Of a stretch of DNA of 64,000 nt, positions 25,431 through 34,205 are shown piece after piece. Position numbers and translations under genes: made by a program. The notes beneath the pieces were generated by a model. The model was not told where the DNA came from. It searched no databases and was given only the letters and a program-made list of their open reading frames with translations. The stretch is from the NCBI GenBank assembly GCA_025055285.1, contig JANWXM010000015.1, forward strand, positions 21,642 to 85,641, written 5' to 3'. Numbering within the stretch: position 1 is the first letter of the stretch; every line of letters begins with the position of its first letter. This stretch comes from Saprospiraceae bacterium. Lineage in GTDB: Bacteria; Bacteroidota; Bacteroidia; Chitinophagales; Saprospiraceae.

Positions 25431-25752
25431 GTTTGGACTCACTGAGGAGGATATAGCCATAATTACGGACCTACTTAGCCGCGAGCCACACGTGGAAAGG
25501 GCATACATTTTCGGCAGCCGGGCTAAAGGAAACTATAAAACTGGCAGCGACGTGGATATAGCCCTGAAAGGCGAACAACTCACTTCGGACGATATCCGCA
25601 GGATCAGCGACTTATTGAATGAGGAAACCAACCTGCCTTACCGGTTTGATGTACTCAACTACCACGCGCTTCAGGAACCTGCCTTAGTGGAACACATTGA
25701 CCATGTGGGCTTGATGTTTTACGAAAAGGTAAGTCAGCGGTTCGCAAGATAG
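25420..25752 (+). CDS. mntA: MntA-like minimal nucleotidyltransferase antitoxin
   Basis: 110 residues with the Pol-beta-type nucleotidyltransferase core. YIFGSRAKGNYKTGSDVDIA around residues 29-48 fits the MNT signature GS-X10-DXD (Gly32-Ser33, Asp44, Asp46), with a third acidic residue likely in the RFDVLNYH strand. The family transfers AMP from ATP onto the HepT tyrosine to block its RNase. The start at 25420 lies inside the last codons of hepT (11-nt overlap). The Met at 25360 would give a longer product overlapping hepT by 71 nt and is less likely. No terminator is obvious after it. Confidence 0.87.
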   Translation: MPLRFGLTEEDIAIITDLLSREPHVERAYIFGSRAKGNYKTGSDVDIALKGEQLTSDDIRRISDLLNEETNLPYRFDVLNYHALQEPALVEHIDHVGLMFYEKVSQRFAR

Positions 25753-26134
25753 GTTACGAATTGTAGAGAGCACACCTGTCAGCGCAAGTTCAGGGCATAG
25801 CTCATGCGCTCAGGTTGCACGGCCTGACTTCTCAACGGACACCTCATGCAGGCGAGGCAAAATAGTCTTTTCTTGCCTTCGCATCGTCTCCTCGCCGCCG
25901 GCACATCTACCATCCTGTAACCGCCCGATTTATCGGGTGGAACGGGCAAAACACCCCCTCTGACGCATCTGACATCCTGACAGACATCACATCGCGGATG
26001 AGGCCCGATGCCGGGCGTAGGGTTTGTCGGATGGATGAACGCCCAATAAGCCGCAATAAGGGAAAGCGCCAGACCGATTAGAGGCTAATCGAGCACGCCA
26101 TCTAGAAGGGCGCCACCACCTCTACCCACTGCCC
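25753..26134. other. non-coding stretch with small inverted repeats after mntA
   Basis: About 380 bases without a supportable gene. Two short hairpins are visible: CCGCCCGAT/ATCGGGTGG at 25921-25940 and GCCCG/CGGGC at 26003-26016. Several short catcctgac/catctgac-like near-repeats lie between them. It looks like degenerate repeat DNA at the edge of the accessory block, and no family is recognised. Confidence 0.35.
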
Positions 26135-27208
26135 TCACCACCGAATCAGCGCGCTGGCCCAGGTGAAGCCCGAACCAAAGGCGGCCAGGCAGACGAGGTC
26201 TCCTTCGCGCACCTTGCCGGCTTCCCAGGCTTCGCATAGGGCGATTGGTATCGAAGCAGCGGTAGTGTTGCCGTAGCGCTGGATGTTGTTCCACACCTGG
26301 TCATCGCGTAGGCCTAAGCGTTTTTGCACAAACTGGCTGATGCGCAGATTGGCCTGGTGTGGCACCAACAGGTCAATGTCTGAGGGCTGAAGGCCGACTT
26401 CTTGTAGGGCCTCTAAGATGACCTCAGGAAATTTTTGCACAGCGAGTTTGAAGACGAATGGCCCGTCCATGTAGGGGTAGTACAGGCCGTCCTGGAGCAT
26501 TTTGGGCGTAATAAAAATTTCGCCATAGGTGTCGGCAGGCGGATATCCGAAGTCAACATCGGGATTGTCTAGCCGATGTTTGTGATATCCTCCGTGACAT
26601 CCCGGATTTATGAAGGAAAGTTTTTCGGCATAGGTGCCATCAGCGTGTAGGCGAGTAACTAAGATGCCTCGGTCGGGATCGTCGCTCGGCTGCACCACTG
26701 CCGCTCCAGCTCCGTCGCCAAAGATAACGGTAACGTTGCGACCGCGGGTGCTAAAATCCAAGCCCATGGAGTGCATTTCTGAACCGACGACTAGCACATT
26801 TTTGTAAGTACCAGTGCGGACGAATTGGTCGGCAACGGCTAAGCCGTAAATAAAACCGCTACATTGGTTGCGGATATCTAAGGCACCTGCTTCGCGATGG
26901 GTAATGCCCAATTCGCGCTGCATCAATACCCCACATCCTGGGAAGAAGTAATCAGGGCTTAAAGTAGCGAAGATGATAAAGTCTATTTCTTCTGGTTCAA
27001 TGCCAGCGCGTTCGCATGCAATGCGCGTAGCGATAGCGGCCATCGTGGAGGTCGTCTCTTCGTGCTTTCGGCCAAAACGCCGCTCCTCGATGCCTGTGCG
27101 CTCTCGTATCCATTCGTCGGAGGTGTCCATAACGCGGGTGAGTTCCTCATTCTTAACTACGCGCTCAGGCACATAAAAGCCCAATCCAGCTATTCTACTG
27201 CGTTTCAT
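26135..27208 (-). CDS. fabH: 3-oxoacyl-ACP synthase III family protein (FabH-like)
   Basis: Decarboxylative Claisen condensation starting fatty acid synthesis, or a related thiolase-fold condensation. 357 residues. The catalytic triad is visible: Cys116 in DIRNQCSGFIYGL, His284 in VPHQANLRI and Asn314 in YGNTTAASIP. The N-terminus RIAGLGFYVPERVVKNEEL and DEWIRERTGIEERR are FabH-like. It is about 40 residues longer than E. coli FabH, with an insertion near residues 200-245 (GCHGGYHKHRLDNPDVDFGY), so it may be a paralog with different acyl specificity. No acpP, fabD or plsX gene lies beside it, which weakens a housekeeping fabH assignment. Confidence 0.85.
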   Translation of the reverse strand: MKRSRIAGLGFYVPERVVKNEELTRVMDTSDEWIRERTGIEERRFGRKHEETTSTMAAIATRIACERAGIEPEEIDFIIFATLSPDYFFPGCGVLMQRELGITHREAGALDIRNQCSGFIYGLAVADQFVRTGTYKNVLVVGSEMHSMGLDFSTRGRNVTVIFGDGAGAAVVQPSDDPDRGILVTRLHADGTYAEKLSFINPGCHGGYHKHRLDNPDVDFGYPPADTYGEIFITPKMLQDGLYYPYMDGPFVFKLAVQKFPEVILEALQEVGLQPSDIDLLVPHQANLRISQFVQKRLGLRDDQVWNNIQRYGNTTAASIPIALCEAWEAGKVREGDLVCLAAFGSGFTWASALIRW

Positions 27209-27267
27209 GAAAACAAGATTTACAACACTACCCGACGCAAGATTTCAGAAACAAAGTTGCTACTTTT

Positions 27268-30200
27268 CTAAGAATAGGCCGCCTGAAATTGTTCCATATC
27301 TACTTTGTACTGTTCGATAAAGGCGCGGTAGCGAGGGTCTTCACTCAGCACGTGTGGATTGCCAAGCATGAAAAGACGTTCGCGAGCGCGCGTTAGGGCG
27401 ACATTGAGTTTCCGGTCTACGCCTTCCGCGGAGAGGCTTACTAGGCGATGGAGTTGCTGCTTGCTGTGCACGCAGCAGGAAATGAGGATGATGTCGCGCG
27501 CGCCGCCCTGAAAGCGTTCTACCGTATCAATGGTCAGTTCGTCGGGGTCAAGGCCTTCTTCAGCCAGTGCTTGTTGAATCTGTGCAATTTGCGCGCGCCA
27601 GGGCGTGATAATGCCCAAAGTGTGCTCAGGATTCCAAGGCTGGCCCATTCGTTTGGCCAGTTGGCGAAAATAGCGCGTTATTCGCGCTACCCAACGAGCC
27701 TCCTCCACGCAGATGCGCTGGTGTGGTAGAGCATGGGGCGACACTACTGGCACGAAGCATACTCTCTGGGCTAGCAAGCCGCGTACACCCCTTAGCGGCT
27801 GATGCTGTCGCTCACCCTGAGGCAAAGGCAAGGTGTGCAAGCGTCCGCCGTAAAAATATCGGCTAGAAAACGCCATGATGTCAGCGTGCATCCGGCCCTG
27901 ATAACACAGTGAACCGCAATTGCGATGCAAACCATGCTGCTGGCAGTAGCGGTAAAGCCGCTCGAAATAAGAGTCGCGCAAATCCGTCAAGCCGATGGCC
28001 TTCAAATCTGGGTCATCCACACGCGTAAGTTCGGGCTCCTGAGCGACGACAGCCGGAAGCTGATGATGGTCGCCTATGAGCACGACATGCTGAAAGCGGC
28101 TGAGCAAACCGATGAGCTGCGGCTCCAGAATTTGAGAGGCTTCGTCGACAATAAGGCGTTGAAAAGTTTTGACTTTAAACAAATTATCAGCTTGTGCGAA
28201 AGAAGACACCGTACTAACGAAAAGGCGCACAGGGTCTAGAATGGCCCGCAATTCGGCGCGTGTTTGAGCTGAGGCAATGCGCTGACTCAAGAGGCGACGG
28301 CGAAAGCGTTCTCCCGTGGCGAATGGAGCGCCAATGCGAATGTAATCCACGTCCAGCGCTTCAAGGACCTCGCATATCTCATCCACAGCCCGATTGGTGT
28401 AGGCGAGCAGGACGAGATTGTCCCGAGTATTTCTCAGCACCCACTGTACTACGTTGCGCAATACAATACTCGTCTTACCTGTACCAGGAGGCCCCCACAA
28501 GAGAAAGAAATCAGGCGCCGTAGCTATGTATTCGGCACTAGGGGCCTCTTGCAAGGCCGTTCTCCTTTCGGAAAGTGGAGGACACAGCCACCGAGCGCGT
28601 ATCCACGGCGCTGCCTTAGCCCATTCGTACAAGCTTCGGTAGAGTGAGATAAAACTACTTTCAAGGGAATCTAGCTCTAAGTTCCATCGCTGATGCGCCT
28701 CAAAGGGCTTCAAGTTAAACTGCCGAGCGCGCAGTTGGACGGTTACGCGTTGGGGGCTCAGCTCCACAATGGTACACTTAATCACTTGATGCTGCAAAAC
28801 AGTAGCATTCTCCTCATCGGCAGGGTAAAGTACGGCCAAATCGCCTACGCGGAAGTTGGCTACGGAATTCGTTTTCTCCGTTCGGCGAAACACTATAATT
28901 GGCTCAGCTTGGTTAGCCCTATTTTCTACCAATTCCATTTGGGCCAAAATGGCAAAAGCCGCTTGCTTTTCTGCCAAACTATTGCGCCACAAGGCGGCGC
29001 TGCTGCTAAAAGCATCCGCACCCTCAGCACCTACTTTGGCCTGCCAGTGTTCGCGGGCAATGAAACCCACAAAAGCATTGAAATATTTTTTTTCAACATC
29101 GTTCAAGGCAGAGTAGACGGTGGCAAACTGGCTAATTTCTTTGAGGGTAAAATCGTGAGCCGCTGAAGGAGCATCTTCAGCCATCTTACACAGCCGCTCG
29201 AAAAGCGGCACAGAGAGTTGCCCTGGTCGGATGCCCGTGAGCAAGCGCTCGATAGCCACTAGTTGGTTGCGCACTTGGAGGGCTTCCCACTGTTCTGGTT
29301 CCACCGTGGGCCCAAAGCGCAAGTGATTTTCTTCTGCTCCCGAATAGAGGATATACTTGGCTGGATTTAGGGTTGACCCGAACACCGAGCGCACGAGAAG
29401 GTCGTACAGCAAGATTTGAGTGAAATGGCTGCGCGAAATGCCATATGTGTTCGGCCGGAAAGGGTGACCACTTTTAAGCTCCACGATAGCGGCCTGTTCG
29501 CTGTTGCGATAGAAGAGGTCTAGTCGGCCTTGCAAGCCGTATTTCGAACTGTAGAAAGTGGGTTCTAGCACGCAGTGCGTTGGCTCGATGCCCTGTTGTC
29601 GAAAGCCCTTCTGGGCCATGCCCCTCAGATTTGCGTAATGCAACTGAGCCTTGGTGACCACCTCTTTCACTTCCTGATCCGACATAGGGGCATACACGAG
29701 CGGATAGAGGGCGAAGGTCTCGCGTATCAGCGACGCAAACTCTGCGTCGGGTTCGTTCATCAGCCGGTCTAGAAAATAGTTGGCGATGTTGCCCACTAAG
29801 GCCGCTGCAGACATTTCATAGGGCAGGAATTTTTTAACCAGAAAGCCCATTGGTTCTACTCGGTTGGGCTGAAAGCGCTCTGCTACGTGAGTCACGTCCA
29901 TCAAGTAGTCGGGCTCTACGACGAAAGCGCGCGGCCGATAGTCGCCTGCCTGGTCTATGTCCACCTCGATGAGATGGATGGTAGTAGGCAACGGAAATAC
30001 TTTTTGAAGCAGCCGAATTGTTGGAGTAAAATTTTCGTTTCGATCGGGCAAATGATAGCGCACGCGCACGAGCTTTTCGGGACATTCCTCATCGTACGCG
30101 AGTAAGCAGTGCTCCTCTGGTACATCGGCTATTACCACTACGCGAGCCAACTCGCGAAAACCTACCACCGCCGGTGTTTCAAGGAGTTGCTCTTTCGCTA

Positions 30201-30609
30201 AGAGAGAAAGCGCTCGTACCTCTTCAGGCATCGAGTAGCCTAATAGGCCCTCTACAGCCTCTGCCAAAGCCCAAACGCCCAAGGATACTTCGCTTTCTGA
30301 GGGCAAAAAACGCCTTGCGCGCACGCGCGAGGCTATGCGCCGAAAGTGATGAATGACCCGCATAGCCTCTGCCGATAGGTGATACTTGTGAGCCGCATAG
30401 CTGATGCGCGCAAATGACGTGCTAAAAAACAGTTGCTCCGCTTTAGTAAGCTCTTCAAAAAGCCGATCCTGCACATCCGCTAAGGCTAGCACCCTATCCG
30501 AAGTGCTCCAATTCGCGTGTGTGGCCAATCGCACTATTTCCGAATATATTGCCTTTGCCTGCTCTGATGCCACGCAACAAAGGTATGGCAAACGAAACGG
30601 ATGCCGCAA
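27268..30609 (-). CDS. Dna2-like fusion of PD-(D/E)XK nuclease and SF1 helicase
   Basis: Up to 1113 residues. The N-terminal third is helical. A Cas4/Dna2-type nuclease core follows near residues 375-420: GLQGRLDLFYRN supplies the Asp, IVELKSGHPF the E-x-K, and SHFTQILLYDLL the QxxxY-like helix. The C-terminal half is an SF1B helicase: Walker A WGPPGTGKTS, then LAYTNRAVDEIC, Walker B VDEASQILEP, then GDHHQLPAVV, DTVERFQGGARDIILIS and NVALTRARERLFMLGN. Such proteins process DNA ends or flaps in replication and repair. The start is uncertain: a perfect -7 element (30578-30585) lies inside the longest frame, 4 nt before a GTG at 30573, so the protein may begin there. No Fe-S cysteine set is obvious. 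Confidence 0.85.
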   Translation of the reverse strand: MRHPFRLPYLCCVASEQAKAIYSEIVRLATHANWSTSDRVLALADVQDRLFEELTKAEQLFFSTSFARISYAAHKYHLSAEAMRVIHHFRRIASRVRARRFLPSESEVSLGVWALAEAVEGLLGYSMPEEVRALSLLAKEQLLETPAVVGFRELARVVVIADVPEEHCLLAYDEECPEKLVRVRYHLPDRNENFTPTIRLLQKVFPLPTTIHLIEVDIDQAGDYRPRAFVVEPDYLMDVTHVAERFQPNRVEPMGFLVKKFLPYEMSAAALVGNIANYFLDRLMNEPDAEFASLIRETFALYPLVYAPMSDQEVKEVVTKAQLHYANLRGMAQKGFRQQGIEPTHCVLEPTFYSSKYGLQGRLDLFYRNSEQAAIVELKSGHPFRPNTYGISRSHFTQILLYDLLVRSVFGSTLNPAKYILYSGAEENHLRFGPTVEPEQWEALQVRNQLVAIERLLTGIRPGQLSVPLFERLCKMAEDAPSAAHDFTLKEISQFATVYSALNDVEKKYFNAFVGFIAREHWQAKVGAEGADAFSSSAALWRNSLAEKQAAFAILAQMELVENRANQAEPIIVFRRTEKTNSVANFRVGDLAVLYPADEENATVLQHQVIKCTIVELSPQRVTVQLRARQFNLKPFEAHQRWNLELDSLESSFISLYRSLYEWAKAAPWIRARWLCPPLSERRTALQEAPSAEYIATAPDFFLLWGPPGTGKTSIVLRNVVQWVLRNTRDNLVLLAYTNRAVDEICEVLEALDVDYIRIGAPFATGERFRRRLLSQRIASAQTRAELRAILDPVRLFVSTVSSFAQADNLFKVKTFQRLIVDEASQILEPQLIGLLSRFQHVVLIGDHHQLPAVVAQEPELTRVDDPDLKAIGLTDLRDSYFERLYRYCQQHGLHRNCGSLCYQGRMHADIMAFSSRYFYGGRLHTLPLPQGERQHQPLRGVRGLLAQRVCFVPVVSPHALPHQRICVEEARWVARITRYFRQLAKRMGQPWNPEHTLGIITPWRAQIAQIQQALAEEGLDPDELTIDTVERFQGGARDIILISCCVHSKQQLHRLVSLSAEGVDRKLNVALTRARERLFMLGNPHVLSEDPRYRAFIEQYKVDMEQFQAAYS
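30578..30585 (-). promoter_or_regulatory. TAnnTTTG -7 element 4 nt before an internal GTG start of the nuclease-helicase
   Basis: The minus strand reads TACCTTTG, a perfect match, ending 4 nt before a GTG at 30573. It argues for translation from 30573 instead of the ATG at 30609. Confidence 0.45.
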
Positions 30610-30617
30610 AACGAGGC

Positions 30618-31196
30618 TTACACCTCAGAAAGATGTAATGCCGCTGACAAAGAGAGCAGAATCCTTTCGCATACTTCCTCAACAGTCCGGTGCGTTGTGT
30701 CGAGGACTAAGTCAAAATTGGCCATATTTTCACAATCCGCTCCGTATAGGCGCAGATAGCGCGCATTCTCGCTTGCCTTTCGCGCAGCAATTTTTTCCAT
30801 GGCTTCTTCGATGCTCTGGTACTGCTCTCCGCGGCGCGTTAGATCGCCAAAGATGCGCTCTGCTGCCGTACGCGCTTCTACAGTGAGGTACACTTTATAC
30901 GAGTTGGGAATGAAGAACCAAGCTAGACGGCTATCCACAACGTATTGGCCAGGAGACTGACCCAGTGCCTTAATGGCCTCATCTATGCGATAGTCAATAG
31001 TGGGATCTATTTCTGCTAGGCGATTAAGCGTCAGGGTATCTACGCCCAGCTCTTCGGCCAATTGGCGTTGTAGGCGACCAGTCGAGAAATATTCAAAGCC
31101 AGTGAGTTCGCATAAGCGCCGAGCTACAGCACTTTTGCCGCTGCCCAAATCACCCGTAATAGTGATCTTCGTGGAGGGAGGAAAAAGGTATTGCAT
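30618..31196 (-). CDS. cytidylate kinase-like P-loop kinase
   Basis: 192 residues from the ATG at 31196. It opens KITITGDLGSGKSAVARRLC with Walker A GDLGSGKS near residues 15-22, then FEYFSTGRLQRQLAEELG, YVVDSRLAWFFIP (lid/substrate side), VYLTVEARTAAERI and a C-terminal helical segment. It resembles the short AAA_18/archaeal-type cytidylate kinases that phosphorylate CMP/dCMP. Whether it is the main Cmk cannot be told from here. A longer reading to 31277 lacks family support. It lies upstream of the nuclease-helicase on the same strand. Confidence 0.78.
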   Translation of the reverse strand: MQYLFPPSTKITITGDLGSGKSAVARRLCELTGFEYFSTGRLQRQLAEELGVDTLTLNRLAEIDPTIDYRIDEAIKALGQSPGQYVVDSRLAWFFIPNSYKVYLTVEARTAAERIFGDLTRRGEQYQSIEEAMEKIAARKASENARYLRLYGADCENMANFDLVLDTTHRTVEEVCERILLSLSAALHLSEV

Positions 31197-31273
31197 AAAA
31201 ATAGTTGGAGGCAGTGGTCTCGCCTGCCGCTGCAATGTTAAGTCGCTGCTCAAGGATGACCAAATTGTTTTTC

Positions 31274-32155
31274 TCAAGGAGTACGGGCTAGGCGAAAGCC
31301 GATGTCATTAGTGCGCCCTGCTGGTGTATAACTCGAACGATAGGCCGTCCGAATATATGGAGGAGAGGAGGCCCATGAACCTCCTCGGATCACGCGAGTG
31401 ATCCCGTTCTCCGGACCGCGATAGTCGGTTCGCGCGCCTCTTGGATAAGGGCCAAACCAATCCCAGCACCACTCCCATACGTTCCCACTCATGTCGTGAA
31501 GGTCAAGTGCATTAGGGCAACCTAGACTGCCAGTAGGTATCGTCTGTTCGCGATATTCGCCTGGCGAAAACACGCCGTGCTTGAAGTCTGGTTTAAAGTT
31601 TATTTCCTTGTAGTCAGCCCTGGATTTCCCGTTTCCAAAAGGCACGGCTTTCCCGCCGCCGCGAGCAGCATATTCCCACTCGGCTTCCGTGGGCAAGCGA
31701 TAACCTTTGGCGTTCCAGTTTGCTCGGACATGAGCGCCATCGATAGTATATACGGGTTCTAACCCTTCCTGTTCGCTTAACCAATTGCAATAAGCTACTA
31801 CGTCAAACCAACTTACGTCCACCACGGGCCGGCGACCACGCCCCCATTGCCAGTCGTAGGGCTTGGGCCGCCCAGTTGCCTCACAAAAAGCATCGTATTC
31901 TTCGAAGGTGACCTCGTATTTGCCGAGGTAAAAATCGCCTACCGTCACACGACCAGCCGGCTTCTCATCGTCCCAGCAGGGATGCTGTTCGGGTGTACAA
32001 CCCATAGTGAAGGAGCCACCGCGGATGAGAACCATCTCTGGAGCCCTGGAGCGGATGCGAGAACAGGTAGTAAAGTCCGTTTCCTGAGCCTCAACCCATA
32101 TACTCAGACATAATTCTATTAGCACCAAGGGAGAGAAAAGCAACACCCGTTTCAT
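31274..32155 (-). CDS. secreted formylglycine-generating-enzyme (SUMF1) fold protein
   Basis: 293 residues from the ATG at 32155, chosen because it opens onto a signal peptide (MKRVLLFSPLVLIELCLSIW, cleavage near EAQ). The SUMF1/FGE-sulfatase fold is clear: MVLIRGGSFTMGCT near residues 40-55, then FYLGKYEVTFEEYDAFCEAT, PVVDVSWFDVVAYCNWLS, YRLPTEAEWEYAARGG, LHDMSGNVWEWCWDWFG, VIRGGSW and the end IGFRLART. The paired redox cysteines needed for sulfatase activation are not evident in their usual C-terminal position, so a structural or binding role is likelier than catalysis. Members of this fold occur in Bacteroidota envelopes. Confidence 0.85.
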   Translation of the reverse strand: MKRVLLFSPLVLIELCLSIWVEAQETDFTTCSRIRSRAPEMVLIRGGSFTMGCTPEQHPCWDDEKPAGRVTVGDFYLGKYEVTFEEYDAFCEATGRPKPYDWQWGRGRRPVVDVSWFDVVAYCNWLSEQEGLEPVYTIDGAHVRANWNAKGYRLPTEAEWEYAARGGGKAVPFGNGKSRADYKEINFKPDFKHGVFSPGEYREQTIPTGSLGCPNALDLHDMSGNVWEWCWDWFGPYPRGARTDYRGPENGITRVIRGGSWASSPPYIRTAYRSSYTPAGRTNDIGFRLARTP

Positions 32156-32239
32156 AGGTGGTAAAGGCATTTTCGACAGAAATGGCCATTTCTTGCGCAT
32201 CAGTTTCTAATGAAATGATACACCTTGCCCGTGAGTGCT

Positions 32240-33169
32240 CTATTTTACGCTGAAAAAGCTGACATTCAACTCTTTGCGCAAAACCTCGTCGTTGTTTGCC
32301 TGGTGATTCCAATAGTCATTCATTTGAACACGAGACAGCGAGCCTCGGCTAGTAATCTGACCTTGGTCATACTCTTCCCAACCCAAGATGCGATGAGGCC
32401 AGGCTGTTTCGAAGCGGATACTTAGTTGACGCGGCAAGTCGGTATAACGTACGTGTAAAAAGCTTTCCGTTTCTTTCTTTTCGATAAACACAACGGCTTT
32501 GTACGTTTGCAATGGCAGATGCTGAAAGCGAAAAAAAAGCATAGAGGGCAATACAACGAGGGTGTCCGGACGCTCGAATCGGGCCGGATGGAGTCGCAAA
32601 GTCGTCCAAAGCTCATCTTCTAGAAGCTCTATGCTTGCGTTTTGCTCAATATCGCCTTCGCGCTCGAAGTAGGAAAACAACCGAAGGCGATAGGTGCTAT
32701 CGCTCAAGCGATTAGCTTGCGCAAAGACCTGTCCGCACCAATCTTGAATGCTCCACGTCGCTTTTAGGGCGTGAGAAGGCCGAACATACATTGGTGAGAA
32801 GACCGACATCATGACGGAGTAGTCGTATAGGCCGGTAGTAAAGCGACGCAAAGCGTTCAATTTGAGTACGGGGATGCGATCGGCTCCTGCGGCCTCTGGC
32901 GCATCTAGTTTGACCTGTTTTCGCGCAGAAAAATCTTCTGTGACGAAAATATTGACCTGTTGAGCGGCACGGAGCTGCCCATAGCGGCGCTGTTCGACGT
33001 TAAATACACTAATTTCTGCCTTGCCCTGGTGCCAGTAATTAGGCCTTGCAGCAGGAAATTCCCGCTCTACTTTTGCGTTTTCAACGTTTGCTTGACGATG
33101 CACGCAAGCACAACAACTGAGGAGAAAAGCACTAGCAGCAACAAGGCGTAAGAGGATAAATGCCTGCAT
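32240..33169 (-). CDS. lipoprotein of unknown function
   Basis: 309 residues. A signal peptide with lipobox-like LLSCCAC (residues about 17-23) predicts lipid attachment at one of these cysteines. The mature domain begins NYWHQGKAEISVFNVEQRRY, followed by VNIFVTEDFSARKQVKLD and a beta-rich remainder (FRFQHLPLQTYKAVVFIEKK). Similar proteins are widespread in Bacteroidota without an established function. TACTTTCG lies just upstream on the minus strand near 33172. It is adjacent to and co-oriented with the SUMF1-type gene, so both could belong to one envelope unit. Confidence 0.75.
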   Translation of the reverse strand: MQAFILLRLVAASAFLLSCCACVHRQANVENAKVEREFPAARPNYWHQGKAEISVFNVEQRRYGQLRAAQQVNIFVTEDFSARKQVKLDAPEAAGADRIPVLKLNALRRFTTGLYDYSVMMSVFSPMYVRPSHALKATWSIQDWCGQVFAQANRLSDSTYRLRLFSYFEREGDIEQNASIELLEDELWTTLRLHPARFERPDTLVVLPSMLFFRFQHLPLQTYKAVVFIEKKETESFLHVRYTDLPRQLSIRFETAWPHRILGWEEYDQGQITSRGSLSRVQMNDYWNHQANNDEVLRKELNVSFFSVK

Positions 33170-33299
33170 ACGAAAGTAAATTTACACAAAGAAAGGATAG
33201 TTAAACGCGCTTTTCACAAAAAAACAGACATGTGTGAAGGCGGGTTCATGCTAGATTAAATTATCCTTCGCTACCTTGCCCGCTCAAATGGTATAAATT

Positions 33300-34205
33300 A
33301 TGGCAACACCCGCAGGTTCAGGGTTTCTTATTGGGCGATTTCAAGTGTATGAGTTGAATTCCATTCACGATCAGCTCATCAGCCGGCTACAGCAGGCTCA
33401 TGCGCGCGTATACGTAGTACTCTGCTCTAATCCCGCTCCCAGCCTAAGCAATCCTCTAGATTGGCCACTGCGGAAAGCGCTATTTGAGGAACGCTATGGC
33501 GACACTTTAGAGATTTTGGAAATGCCAGACCTACCCGACGACCGCATCTGGAGCCAAGAGCTAGACCGGAGAATCCTGGCAATGCGTCCTCCGAGACCCG
33601 TAGTGCTATACGGATCGCGAGAGCGCTTTATTGCTCACTACTCTGGTCAATTTCTTACTGAACCCTTGGAAGCTAATTTGGACGAAATAATGGCGACAGT
33701 AACGCCATTTGAATCGACGTCGTTGCGCGACTTTTGTGCGGGAGTGATCTATGGAGCGATACGCCGTTTTCCAACAGTTTATCCGACAGTAGACATTGCG
33801 CTTTTTAGCACTGATTATCGACGCGTCTTACTAGGGCGCAAGGCTAATGAAGCGGGTTGGCGCTTTCCTGGTGGATTTGTAGACCCTTCCGACGAAAGCT
33901 ATGAAGATGCTGCCCTGCGCGAATTGGAGGAGGAGTGTGGCCAAATAGAGATAGATGAGTTCACCTACCTTGGTTCTTGTCGCATAGATGATTGGCGCTA
34001 TCGCGATACGCCAGACACTGTAATGAGCCACTTGTATGCTTGCCGGTGGGTTAGTGGTGAAGTAAAACCCAACGACGACTTAAAAGAGCTGAGGTGGTAT
34101 GACGTCAGACGACTTGGCGCTAACCGATTCATTCCAGAGCATCGCCCTCTTTTCGAGATGGCAAAGTCATATTGGAGAGACCTGCGCGAAGGTCTAGGCC
34201 AATAA
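33300..34205 (+). CDS. NadM-type NMN adenylyltransferase fused to Nudix hydrolase
   Basis: 301 residues in two domains. The N-terminal cytidylyltransferase-like domain (about 8-165) starts with GRFQVYELNSIHDQLISRL and has FESTSLRDFCAG as the ISTSxR-like motif. The first His of the HxGH motif appears to be Asn here (NSIH), which could weaken NMN adenylyltransferase activity. The C-terminal Nudix domain holds the box from GGFVDPSDESYEDAA to RELEEECG at about residues 193-216. The known fusion (Slr0787-type) couples NAD synthesis with hydrolysis of ADP-ribose-like compounds. Its last 12 nt overlap the convergent purA. Confidence 0.85.
   Translation: MATPAGSGFLIGRFQVYELNSIHDQLISRLQQAHARVYVVLCSNPAPSLSNPLDWPLRKALFEERYGDTLEILEMPDLPDDRIWSQELDRRILAMRPPRPVVLYGSRERFIAHYSGQFLTEPLEANLDEIMATVTPFESTSLRDFCAGVIYGAIRRFPTVYPTVDIALFSTDYRRVLLGRKANEAGWRFPGGFVDPSDESYEDAALRELEEECGQIEIDEFTYLGSCRIDDWRYRDTPDTVMSHLYACRWVSGEVKPNDDLKELRWYDVRRLGANRFIPEHRPLFEMAKSYWRDLREGLGQ

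Noticed and set aside
25753..26134. Short hairpins after mntA as a CRISPR-like or integron array
   Set aside because: Repeats are short, unequal and irregularly spaced; no array structure exists.
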